A stretch of DNA of 30,281 nt from a virus: positions 1 through 30,281 of the IMG/VR virus record IMGVR_UViG_3300030450_000258. One strand, written 5' to 3'. Position numbers and translations under genes: made by a program. Shown one piece after another: positions 20,194-26,841 of this stretch (within the stretch, counting starts at the first letter, position 1; every line of letters begins with the position of its first letter). Below the pieces are notes generated by a model. The model worked only from the letters and a program-made list of their open reading frames with translations, ran no database searches and was not told where the DNA came from.

Positions 20194-20353
20194 GTTAAAC
20201 ATTAATGTTAAACTTTAATAAAGTAACTAAACAAAAATAGTTAAACATAATAAGAGTAGTTGAACATAAGTCATTAAAACATTAATGTATAACATAGGAA
20301 TAGTTATAATTAATATCTGTATTACTATTGACAGTGTTAAAACATTAATGTTA
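20194..20353. repeat. Iteron-like GTTAAACAT repeats with AACATTAATGTT palindromes
   Basis: GTTAAAC/GTTGAAC elements start at 20194, 20207, 20240 and 20259, and AAACATTAATGT elements at 20197, 20277 and 20340. Two of the latter (20198-20209 and 20341-20352) complete the 12-bp palindrome AACATTAATGTT. The last one lies between the -35 and -10 of rightward promoter 2. Such an array suggests a cooperatively binding initiator or repressor. Confidence 0.65.
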
Positions 20354-20357
20354 CACT
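20328..20357 (+). promoter_or_regulatory. Rightward sigma70-like promoter 2, overlapped by a palindrome
   Basis: -35 TTGACA (20328-20333) and a weak -10 TACACT (20352-20357) with an 18-base spacer that contains the AACATTAATGTT palindrome (20341-20352). The -10 is only a partial match, so an activator or a repressor at the palindrome is plausible. Confidence 0.4.
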
Positions 20358-20402
20358 TACATTAGTTACAATCAATATAATAACTATACAACTTGTTGTA
20401 AC

Positions 20403-20496
20403 TACGTGTGTAGATTATCTGTGTAAGTTTAAACCACAGCGTGTCTCCTCCTCCCTCTATGTAGTTTGTACTTAGGCTTGGTAGTCTACACACGTA
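20403..20496. repeat. Long inverted repeat with flanking direct repeats
   Basis: TACGTGTGTAGA at 20403-20414 is exactly complementary to TCTACACACGTA at 20485-20496, with 17 of about 20 bases matching when extended. TTGTTGTAA occurs as a direct repeat just outside each arm (20393-20401 and 20498-20506). The 70-bp interior contains a polypyrimidine tract (20443-20458). It could form a cruciform or a leader RNA stem ahead of the first late gene. Confidence 0.65.
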
Positions 20497-20529
20497 TTTG
20501 TTGTAATCTATGTAAAGTTTTACTTGACA

Positions 20530-20787
20530 ATGCGTAACAAAGGCGTACAACTATATGCATCCGAAGATGTGTTAACTGATTTCTACGATGCACTAGCTAA
20601 TAATGATGCTCGTGCAATACGAAAGGTTCACATTCCTAAGTCGGATGTGTTTTACGTTAGGGAAGCAATATATAATCGTACTGGTGAGTGGTACACATTA
20701 GATCATGTAGAACGTGCTATGTATCTTGAAGGTATGTTAACTAAGGATGAAGTACTAGATCCAGACAGGGAACGTGAATATGGATAA
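20530..20787 (+). CDS. First gene of the rightward operon, unidentified
   Basis: 85 residues from the ATG at 20530 (MRNKGVQLYASEDVLTDFYD). Acidic, mixed helix and strand, with YNRTGEWYTLDHVERAMYLE in the middle. There is no ribosome site; the ATG directly follows TTGACA, so a leaderless message or an internal start is possible. It overlaps the next gene by eight bases. No family recognised. Confidence 0.65.
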   Translation: MRNKGVQLYASEDVLTDFYDALANNDARAIRKVHIPKSDVFYVREAIYNRTGEWYTLDHVERAMYLEGMLTKDEVLDPDREREYG

Positions 20788-21136
20788 TATGAAATTACCT
20801 ATAGCACTTGTAGTAGCGATGGGTGCACAACTAGCAGGTGGTGTGTGGTGGGTATCACAACAAGCTGCTACTATAGAAAGCTTAGAAGAGGCTGTATCAC
20901 AGTTTGCTAGTAAGATGGCTGTAGAGGATAGCGTCAACTTAAAGCGTGATGTACTAGAGAACATGGATTACATAGACGGTGCATTCGCTGAGATAGAAGA
21001 GCTATGGGAAGAAACAGAAAGCTTAACCCTCACGATAGGCAAGATCACTGCCTTACAACAGAGATTAGCTTTGTTGGAAAACACTATGAAGTTTATGAAT
21101 CGTGACCACATGGATATGCTAGACCCAAGAGATTAG
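20780..21136 (+). CDS. Membrane-anchored coiled-coil protein
   Basis: 118 residues from the chosen ATG (an in-frame GTG at 20774 is possible); AGGGA precedes it. A single membrane span (residues 6-24: LPIALVVAMGAQLAGGVWWV) is followed by about 90 residues of heptad-like helix (IESLEEAVSQFASKMAVEDS; ITALQQRLALLENTMKFM). Topology is N-terminal anchor with a long soluble coil. This fits inner-membrane spanins or similar envelope proteins, but no cell-wall motif or partner gene is visible, so the role is open. Confidence 0.7.
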   Translation: MDNMKLPIALVVAMGAQLAGGVWWVSQQAATIESLEEAVSQFASKMAVEDSVNLKRDVLENMDYIDGAFAEIEELWEETESLTLTIGKITALQQRLALLENTMKFMNRDHMDMLDPRD

Positions 21137-21142
21137 CGCAAC

Positions 21143-21427
21143 ATGGCAACGACTAAAGATGTAGAGCGACTACCCAGTGGTAAGTTAAAGTATCGTGGTG
21201 AAACTTACCCGGGGTATAACAAACCAAAGAAAACACCTGGCGCTGCAAAGAAGTCAGCCGTGTTAGCCAAGAAGGGTGACGAAGTAAAGGTAGTTCGTTT
21301 CGGTGATCCTAATATGAGCATCAAGAAAGATAACCCTGAAAGACGTAAGAACTTCAGGGCTAGACACAATTGCGATACAGCTACAGATAAGTTTACGGCA
21401 AGGTATTGGAGTTGTAAGGCATGGTAG
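21143..21427 (+). CDS. Conserved basic phage protein with RHNC...YWSC motif
   Basis: 94 residues, very basic. The C-terminal half (VVRFGDPNMSIKKDNPERRK then NFRARHNCDTATDKFTARYW and SCKAW) is a conserved module in many marine and other phages, usually near terminase and portal genes; its function is unknown. The two conserved cysteines could bind metal or form a disulfide. Confidence 0.75.
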   Translation: MATTKDVERLPSGKLKYRGETYPGYNKPKKTPGAAKKSAVLAKKGDEVKVVRFGDPNMSIKKDNPERRKNFRARHNCDTATDKFTARYWSCKAW

Positions 21428-21448
21428 TAAAGGTGGAGGATACAAATC

Positions 21449-21523
21449 GTGAGAAGATACATAAAGAGATTGTGGTGTGCGTTGCTTAATCGTAAGTGTC
21501 ACCCAAAATGTGATTGCTGTTAA
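21449..21523 (+). CDS. 24-residue cysteine-rich peptide
   Basis: GTG start with GGAGG nine bases upstream, followed by RRYIKRLWCALLNRKCHPKC and DCC. A basic amphipathic helix followed by CHPKCDCC, which would suit a metal site. It occupies most of the gap between two larger genes. The size makes it uncertain, but the ribosome site and composition support it. Confidence 0.45.
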   Translation: MRRYIKRLWCALLNRKCHPKCDCC

Positions 21524-21538
21524 GAAGGATATGAGATA

Positions 21539-21802
21539 ATGGCTTATATGGGATATGAAGACCTTAACCCCTCAACTAGGTTAAGCATAAGACAAGTAGA
21601 AATGTTAGCAAAAGAAAATGGTTACGACTATGATCTTACAGATAAAGGCATAAGGCTTATAGGATATGGAAGCTCTCGTACCTTTGGTAGTAATCCTAAA
21701 GCAGGTACTATAGGTAGCTGGATGGGCTACTCAGAAGGTGGTTTAACAAAACGTAAAACACCACATTTAATACCTAGTGAAAGAGGCGTCCTTTCAAAAT
21801 GA
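21539..21802 (+). CDS. Unidentified 87-residue protein
   Basis: Starts MAYMGYEDLNPSTRLSIRQV; a helix (RLSIRQVEMLAKENGYDYDL) is followed by a Gly/Ser-rich C-terminal half. AAGAAGGA nine bases before the ATG supports the start, and the stop overlaps the next ATG (ATGA). No family recognised. Confidence 0.65.
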   Translation: MAYMGYEDLNPSTRLSIRQVEMLAKENGYDYDLTDKGIRLIGYGSSRTFGSNPKAGTIGSWMGYSEGGLTKRKTPHLIPSERGVLSK

Positions 21803-22134
21803 GAGCACCACAAAAGTCATTAAAAAAGTGGGGGGATCAGAAGTGGAGAACCAAGAGTGGTAAACCTTCCACGCAAGGCGCTAATGCTACTGGTGAACGT
21901 TACCTCCCTTCTAAGGCTATCAAGTCTCTTAGCAGCAGTTAGTATGCCGCTACAACCAGAGCTAAACGAAAAGGCAAGGCGTCAGGTAAGCAGCATGTAT
22001 CTCAACCTAAGAAAGTCGCAGATAAAACTAGACGATTTAGAGCCAACAAAGGTGGTGTTGCTAAAAGCCCTAGACAACAAGCTGCAATAGCTGTTAGTAT
22101 GAAGAAGAAAGGTAAAAAGCCGAAAGGGAAGTAA
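21799..22134 (+). pseudogene. DUF5872-like basic phage protein interrupted by an in-frame amber codon
   Basis: The frame from ATG 21799 to TAA 22134 spans 112 codons and is intact except for one TAG at 21940-21942 (codon 48). Before it the product ends GERYLPSKAIKSLSSS; after it the same frame continues YAATTRAKRKGKASGKQHVS and ends KKKGKKPKGK. The join across the TAG reads like a known phage family (YLPxKAI...EYAATTRxKRxG, DUF5872-like), in which the TAG position is usually acidic. Both ends are perfectly coupled to neighbours (ATGA in, TAATG out), so the stop is either a recent GAG-to-TAG change, a sequencing error or a read-through site. Function of the family unknown. Confidence 0.75.
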
Positions 22135-22811
22135 TGCCGTTTCTTACTAGCAGTATACCGTACTTCAAAGCATGGGTACGTAGAGAATACACGAAGAACT
22201 TAGAAGAATATCATGGAGAGTTTTTACATTGTATGGTCATAGGTGTAACCACCATGCCAAACAGAACGTTAAGCTTTCAAGTTATATTTACAGGTTGTGA
22301 GTCAGACTTTGATGACTCAGAGAATGTACATGGTGGTGCAATGTGGGCTAGGATGCCCCTGACTGCACTTGTAGCTGATACGCCCTTAGAAGAGTGGCCT
22401 GAAGAGTTACCACCATATATGGCACAGCCTTGGGATTGTATGTCTCATACACATTCCGTATACAAGTTAGAGAGAGCAAGCCCTGCTCCTTGGATAGCAA
22501 AAGTAGATGGTGAGTTCTACCCTGCAAAGTATTACTTTACAGTAGACTACACAGATAACGAAGTAGCTGATGATCCTGCACAGCATAAACAGTCACACGT
22601 ACTGGAGTTGTTAGATGCAGGTAAGTACACAGGTAACATAGTTGCGTTGCCCAATAATAGAGTGAGAGTAACTCACCCTGCATGGTTTGAAACAGGAGAA
22701 GGTGCACCAGACTTTAGACCAAACCAAAACATATATAACTCAAAAGAAGACGTAGACTATGTATGGGATACGCAACGAGTGTTTAACAATTTATATAGTG
22801 AGAAAGAGTAA
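22134..22811 (+). CDS. Conserved hypothetical late protein
   Basis: 225 residues, beta-rich and aromatic. The N-terminus (SSIPYFKAWVRREYTKNLEE) leads to a core with GGAMWARMPLTALVADTPLE and PWDCMSHTHSVYKL. There is no known catalytic motif. It begins on the stop of the interrupted gene (TAATG) and ends on the next start. Position among late genes suggests a virion or assembly role; that is context only. Confidence 0.7.
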   Translation: MPFLTSSIPYFKAWVRREYTKNLEEYHGEFLHCMVIGVTTMPNRTLSFQVIFTGCESDFDDSENVHGGAMWARMPLTALVADTPLEEWPEELPPYMAQPWDCMSHTHSVYKLERASPAPWIAKVDGEFYPAKYYFTVDYTDNEVADDPAQHKQSHVLELLDAGKYTGNIVALPNNRVRVTHPAWFETGEGAPDFRPNQNIYNSKEDVDYVWDTQRVFNNLYSEKE

Positions 22812-23137
22812 TGGGTAAAAAATTAAATAAAACAGATCGTGCTAGATATGATAGACTGATGAGAATGTATGAAAAACGTCCTTTGGAATATTTAGGATTA
22901 TTAGATGATTTTGCACACGAAATGGATGAAAAGTATGGAGAACCTATGGCTGAAATAAAAGGTTTTTCTACAGGCGGAATGGGTATGAAGAAGAAGGGTT
23001 ATGCTAAAGGCGGCATGAAGAAAAAAGGCATGGCTAAAGGCGGAGCCATGATGAAGAAAAAAGGTATGGCTAAAGGTGGTAAAATTAGAGCTAATGCAGG
23101 TGCATCAGTTCCACCAAATAGAAAGGCTCGTAAATAA
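22811..23137 (+). CDS. Basic protein with tandem MKKKGxAKGG repeats
   Basis: 108 residues. A helical N-terminal half (residues 1-50) is followed by three near-identical decapeptides: MKKKGYAKGG (59-68), MKKKGMAKGG (69-78) and MKKKGMAKGG (81-90). The C-terminus is also basic (PPNRKARK). Lys/Gly repeats suggest binding to DNA or RNA by charge. Similar repeats occur in proteins of other marine phages. TAATG couples it to both neighbours. Confidence 0.7.
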   Translation: MGKKLNKTDRARYDRLMRMYEKRPLEYLGLLDDFAHEMDEKYGEPMAEIKGFSTGGMGMKKKGYAKGGMKKKGMAKGGAMMKKKGMAKGGKIRANAGASVPPNRKARK

Positions 23138-23427
23138 TGACTGATTTAACTAAAGAACAAGAAGAAGCTATAGAAGCTCTAGGTTACACTGTAATGGGTA
23201 ATACAGTTATAGATAGCAATAAAGCAGTAGTAATGGATAAACCAGACCGTGAAAGTGGGTTTATAACTGAAGTACCAGAGCTAGAAGCTTTGATGTCTGG
23301 TAAAGCTACAGTTGAAACTGTACGTGCAAGAAATGAAAAAGGTCACTACATTGCAGACGATCCTGATACGCCTGAGAATGAAGCCTGGACATCTAAAGTA
23401 GTTAAAAAAGTTAAAGGTAAAAAGTGA
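23137..23427 (+). CDS. Unidentified 96-residue acidic protein
   Basis: Acidic with a Lys-rich end (SKVVKKVKGKK). Short strand-turn units (GYTVMGNTVIDSNKAVVMD) suggest a small beta domain. It is coupled to the repeat protein upstream and overlaps the next start by four bases. No family recognised. Confidence 0.65.
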   Translation: MTDLTKEQEEAIEALGYTVMGNTVIDSNKAVVMDKPDRESGFITEVPELEALMSGKATVETVRARNEKGHYIADDPDTPENEAWTSKVVKKVKGKK

Positions 23428-23789
23428 CAATACTATCAGACGCTAAATTTTTCTCAGCAGCTAAGGATCTTACTGCAACTTCGGGTGGGGCTAGTGGTAA
23501 CGTTATATACACTTGCCCCAATAATTTTGTTAGTCTGATTAGATTTTTACATGTATCAAATGGGGCATCTTCAACTAAGAAGTACAGTCTTCAGTGGTAT
23601 GAGGTTGCAACGACAACCTATCATTTAATTGTAGATGAAGGTAGCCTTGCAGCTAATACAATACAAAACGTAATAGAAGGTGGGGCATATCTAGCCCTAT
23701 CTGCAGGAGATAAAATTGTAGGTTTTGAAGAGTCTAGCTCAGACTTTCATGTAACACTTTCTGGAGAGGAGCATTACCAACCTACATAA
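23424..23789 (+). CDS. Putative beta-sandwich virion protein
   Basis: 121 residues from a GTG that overlaps the previous stop (GTGA). Nearly all beta: SGNVIYTCPNNFVSLIRFLH and KKYSLQWYEVATTTYHLIVD and YLALSAGDKIVGFEESSS. The pattern of alternating strands ending SGDKIVG is typical of small decoration or fibre-like virion proteins. No specific family can be named; the structural call rests on strand pattern and position. Confidence 0.55.
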   Translation: MTILSDAKFFSAAKDLTATSGGASGNVIYTCPNNFVSLIRFLHVSNGASSTKKYSLQWYEVATTTYHLIVDEGSLAANTIQNVIEGGAYLALSAGDKIVGFEESSSDFHVTLSGEEHYQPT

Positions 23790-23936
23790 CGGCTATTCCG
23801 TATTGTCTCTACTAACCTAGTAACATTTATGTACAACTATGTAAGCCTAAGAAGGTAGGCATAACATAGGAGTACAAACAAATTAACAAACAAATAATGA
23901 TTTTAATGATGCTAGGAGTACTTTTGGAGGAGGCTC
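23790..23936 (+). other. 147-bp intergenic spacer with a small hairpin
   Basis: The only sizeable gap among the late genes. It holds a 5-bp inverted repeat (GCCTA/TAGGC, near 23846-23861) without a T-tract and a purine-rich end that supplies the ribosome site of the next gene (GGAGGAG). I see no clear promoter. A short frame starting ATG near 23897 is not convincing. Confidence 0.45.
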
Positions 23937-24395
23937 GTGGACCCAGTAACAATTATCGGTGGTGCAACCGTAGCTTTCAATGCGTTGAAGAAAGGCTTTC
24001 AAGTAGGTAAAGACCTACAATCTATGTCAGGACAGTTGACCCAATGGGCAGGTGCTATGAGTGATCTGTCCTACGCTGAACAAAAAAATAAGAACCCTCC
24101 TTGGTGGAAAGCAATGAATGGAGGGTCTGTTGAAGCAGAAGCTCTGGCTATATTTACGGCTAAACGAAAAGCCGAAGCCATGAGAAAAGAGCTAAAAGAC
24201 TGGATTAGTTTCAGCATGGGTCCATCCGCATGGGATGAACTGGTAGCCACTGAGGGACGTATACGTAAGCAGAAGAAAGAGCAAGAGTATCGCAAAGCAG
24301 AGATACAAGAAGCAATAGTAACTTGGACTCTCTCAATATTAATAGTATTAACTGGAGCAGGAATGCTAGGGTTTATAATTTACATGGTGACATAA
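23937..24395 (+). CDS. Conserved late protein with C-terminal membrane span
   Basis: 152 residues from a GTG preceded by GGAGGAG. The N-terminus (DPVTIIGGATVAFNALKKGF then QVGKDLQSMSGQLTQWAGAM) and the segment PSAWDELVATEGRIRKQKKE are conserved in marine phage proteins found near terminase genes. A single membrane span lies at residues 128-150 (TWTLSILIVLTGAGMLGFII). It could be a membrane-tethered lysis or assembly factor; its role is not known. The stop overlaps the small terminase start (TAATG). Confidence 0.75.
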   Translation: MDPVTIIGGATVAFNALKKGFQVGKDLQSMSGQLTQWAGAMSDLSYAEQKNKNPPWWKAMNGGSVEAEALAIFTAKRKAEAMRKELKDWISFSMGPSAWDELVATEGRIRKQKKEQEYRKAEIQEAIVTWTLSILIVLTGAGMLGFIIYMVT

Positions 24396-24766
24396 TGGCA
24401 AGAAACCTAACAGAAAAACAACAGAAGTTCCTTGAAGTCTTGTTTGAAGAAGCAGGTGGGGATGTTGTACAAGCTAAGAGACTAGCAGGGTATGGTGAAC
24501 AGTCTAGCACTACCGCCATTGTAGAATCATTGAAAGATGAGATAGGTGACAGAACACGTAGTTACTTTGCACGTACAGCACCAAAAGCTGCTATGGCTAT
24601 GGTGGGTGCATTGAGTGATCCGACAGAGTTAGGCATAAGAGATAAGATGTCAGCAGCTAAAGACTTGCTTGACAGAGCAGGACTTGGTAAGGTAGAAAGA
24701 GTAGATGTATCATCATCTAGCGGTGGCGTATTTATACTACCATCTAAAGAAGGAACAAACGAATAA
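24395..24766 (+). CDS. terS: Terminase small subunit-like protein
   Basis: 123 residues from the ATG at 24395, which overlaps the upstream stop (TAATG). The N-terminus (LTEKQQKFLEVLFEEAGGDV then VQAKRLAGYGEQSS) is the helix-turn-helix pattern of small terminases, followed by helices (KAAMAMVGALSDP, IRDKMSAAKDLLDRAGLGK) and a flexible tail. It would recognise phage DNA and hand it to the large subunit encoded just downstream. Confidence 0.78.
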   Translation: MARNLTEKQQKFLEVLFEEAGGDVVQAKRLAGYGEQSSTTAIVESLKDEIGDRTRSYFARTAPKAAMAMVGALSDPTELGIRDKMSAAKDLLDRAGLGKVERVDVSSSSGGVFILPSKEGTNE

Positions 24767-24783
24767 GTAAACAGCGTGAGTCC

Positions 24784-25188
24784 TTGGGATACTGGGAACT
24801 ACCAAGACCACACAAGGGCGCAGAAAAACAATGGCACGTAATAGCTAGAGTAACTAGAACAATACCGTTTGGTTACGAAGTTGACCCTAACAATGATAAG
24901 CTACTTCAGCCTATCATTCCAGAGCTAGAAGCATTAGAACTTGCAAAGAATCACATCCTGCAATACACTTATAAAGAAGTAGCACTGTGGTTAACAAAGC
25001 AAACAGGTAGGTACATATCTGGTAAAGGACTTAAGAAAAGGGTAGACATTGAGCGAAAACGTAAGAAAGCAGCTACAATTAAGCGCAAGCTTGCCAAGCG
25101 GCTCCAAGAAACGTTACAAGAAATCAAGAACCTTGAAGAAGAAAGAATCGGAGCCTACACAGTTAAGTCCAGAGCAGCCACAGCCTAA
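24784..25188 (+). CDS. Terminase-associated HTH protein preceding the large terminase
   Basis: 134 residues from a TTG start; the frame is open upstream (ESLGYWELPRPHKGAEKQWH), and no ATG is available, so the true start is uncertain. YTYKEVALWLTKQTGRYISG then KGLKKRV reads like a helix-turn-helix, followed by a basic coiled coil (KRKLAKRLQETLQEIKNLEE). Similar N-terminal modules accompany large terminases in other marine phages, sometimes as a separate gene. Its last 140 bases overlap the terminase reading frame. Confidence 0.7.
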   Translation: MGYWELPRPHKGAEKQWHVIARVTRTIPFGYEVDPNNDKLLQPIIPELEALELAKNHILQYTYKEVALWLTKQTGRYISGKGLKKRVDIERKRKKAATIKRKLAKRLQETLQEIKNLEEERIGAYTVKSRAATA

Positions 25189-26638
25189 AGTACAAACTGT
25201 AGCAGCAGAAGTTAAAGTGCCTGAGTTTGATGTTGACATTGCTCAAGAAGTAGTGTTTAAACCAAACGCAGGACCACAGACAAGCTTCCTCTCTGCCTCT
25301 GAAAGGGAAGTCTTGTATGGAGGGGCAGCAGGTGGTGGTAAGAGCTTTGCAATGCTTGCTGACCCCCTTCATGGTCTAAACGATCCAAACTTTAGTGGTT
25401 TACTTGTTCGTCATACTACGGAAGAACTTAGGGAACTTATACAAAAGAGCCAAGAACTTTACCCTAAAGCTATTCCTGGCATCAAGTGGAGTGAACGTAA
25501 ATCACAGTGGATTACACCTAGAGGTGGTAGACTGTGGATGTCTTACTTAGATAAAGACATGGACGTAACACGATACCAAGGTCAAGCGTTTAACTGGATC
25601 GGCTTTGACGAACTTACACAGTGGCCTACACCTTACGCTTGGGATTATATGCGGTCACGACTTCGTTCAGCGTTTAGTTCTCAACTAGGTTTGTATATGA
25701 GAGCTACAACAAACCCAGGCGGTAATGGACACGGTTGGGTAAAGAAAATGTTTATTGACCCATCACCTGTAAATGAACCCTTCTGGGCTACTAACATTGA
25801 GTCAGGTGAAACCATAAAATTTCCTAAAGGGCATAGTCGTGAAGGACAGCCCTTGTTTAGGCGTAGGTTTATACCTGCTAGTTTGTTTGACAATCCATAT
25901 CTAGCAGACAGTGGTGACTACGAAGCAATGCTACTGTCATTGCCTGAACACCAAAGAAAACAGTTACTAGATGGTAATTGGGATATTAACGAGGGAGCAG
26001 CATTTCCTGAATTTGATAGAAGCATACACGTTGTGGAGCCATACGATATTCCAAGATCATGGGCTAGATTTAGAGCTTGCGACTATGGTTACGGTTCCTA
26101 CACTGGAGTTTTATGGATCGCTGTTTCACCAGATGAACAGTTGGTTGTTTACAGAGAGCTATATTGTTCTAAGGTTACAGCTACAGATTTAGCTGATATG
26201 ATATTAGATGCAGAATCAGAAGATGGTACAATGAGGTACGGTGTACTTGATTCATCCCTCTGGCATAAAAGAGGTGACACTGGCCCATCACTTGCAGAGC
26301 AAATGAACATGAAGGGTTGCCGTTGGCGTCCATCAGATCGCTCTCGTGGCTCAAGGGTTGCAGGTAAGAACGAGATACACCGTAGGTTGCAGGTGGACGA
26401 GTTCACCGAAGAGCCAAGGCTTGTGTTCTTTTCCACCTGCACGAATACAATAGCGCAAATCCCTACGATTCCGCTAGATAAAAAGAACCCTGAAGACGTA
26501 GATACTAATGCAGAAGATCACTTGTATGATGCTTTACGTTACGGTATAATGACTAGACCAAGAAGTTCTATATGGGATTTTGATCCTTCAAAACAACGAT
26601 CTGGCTTTCAAATGTCAGACCCTACCTTCGGCTACTAA
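25049..26638 (+). CDS. terL: Terminase large subunit
   Basis: 529 codons from a TTG, the furthest upstream candidate. The ATPase has Walker A at 91-99 (GGAAGGGKS) and Walker B with D187/E188 (NWIGFDELTQ). The nuclease domain follows with D345 (RACDYGYG), E370, D401 and the late D490/D494 (AEDHLYDALRYG). It translocates and cuts DNA during head filling. No ATG precedes the ATPase; the frame could start at a TTG here, at a GTG near 25217, or be entered by +1 frameshifting from the upstream gene. The function is firm, the start is not. Confidence 0.93.
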   Translation: MSENVRKQLQLSASLPSGSKKRYKKSRTLKKKESEPTQLSPEQPQPKVQTVAAEVKVPEFDVDIAQEVVFKPNAGPQTSFLSASEREVLYGGAAGGGKSFAMLADPLHGLNDPNFSGLLVRHTTEELRELIQKSQELYPKAIPGIKWSERKSQWITPRGGRLWMSYLDKDMDVTRYQGQAFNWIGFDELTQWPTPYAWDYMRSRLRSAFSSQLGLYMRATTNPGGNGHGWVKKMFIDPSPVNEPFWATNIESGETIKFPKGHSREGQPLFRRRFIPASLFDNPYLADSGDYEAMLLSLPEHQRKQLLDGNWDINEGAAFPEFDRSIHVVEPYDIPRSWARFRACDYGYGSYTGVLWIAVSPDEQLVVYRELYCSKVTATDLADMILDAESEDGTMRYGVLDSSLWHKRGDTGPSLAEQMNMKGCRWRPSDRSRGSRVAGKNEIHRRLQVDEFTEEPRLVFFSTCTNTIAQIPTIPLDKKNPEDVDTNAEDHLYDALRYGIMTRPRSSIWDFDPSKQRSGFQMSDPTFGY

Positions 26639-26640
26639 GT

Positions 26641-26841
26641 ATGAAATCATTTGTTGTTGTAATAAGTATGTGGGGAAACACAGGAACAGAATGGGTCTAC
26701 ACAGGTAACCAGTACATAATGCAAGAACTATTTACTAAAGAGCAATGCCAACAAATAGTGCAAAGTTCTAATTGGGAAAAGTATGAAAAGAATGAATACT
26801 ATGGCTTACAATTTGATTGCTTTAATAAGGATGACCGATAA
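26641..26841 (+). CDS. Small hydrophobic-N-terminus protein with two cysteines (family copy D)
   Basis: 66 residues: MKSFVVVISMWGNTGTEWVY, then LFTKEQC (C36) opening a helix and LQFDC (C60) near the end. It shares the plan of the three leftward copies but lies in the late operon, between the large terminase and the portal. It starts two bases after the terminase stop, without an obvious ribosome site, and its own stop overlaps the portal start (TAATG). Function unknown. Confidence 0.65.
   Translation: MKSFVVVISMWGNTGTEWVYTGNQYIMQELFTKEQCQQIVQSSNWEKYEKNEYYGLQFDCFNKDDR

Larger units (their letters stand above)
19765..20529. other. Divergent control region, probable origin/early regulatory zone
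   Basis: 765 bp without a convincing gene, separating the leftward and rightward arms. From left to right it holds a leftward promoter, a pair of matched operators, an AT-rich stretch, a G-quadruplex motif, two promoter-like sequences pointing right, an array of GTTAAACAT-like repeats with AACATTAATGTT palindromes, and a long inverted repeat with flanking direct repeats. This mix of repeats and local AT-rich sequence is what phage origins and early control regions look like, but neither role is demonstrated. Confidence 0.7.

Noticed and set aside
19801-20523. A CRISPR array
   Set aside because: The repeats are short, unevenly spaced and partly palindromic, without equal-length spacers; they fit operators or iterons.
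20362-20550. A 62-codon minus-strand frame in the control region
   Set aside because: It crosses the inverted repeat and the first rightward gene, lacks a ribosome site and has no family features.
20524-20551. Promoter with TTGACA at 20524
   Set aside because: The only TATA-like match at good distance (TACAAC) would start transcription inside the first rightward gene; two better candidates lie upstream.
21857-22090. A 77-codon plus-strand frame
   Set aside because: It lies inside the amber-interrupted gene in another frame; only the 21799-22134 frame reads as a family protein and has coupled ends.
23897-23960. Small frame starting ATGATTTTAATGATG
   Set aside because: It runs into the next gene in another frame, has no ribosome site, and its codons overlap that gene's ribosome site.
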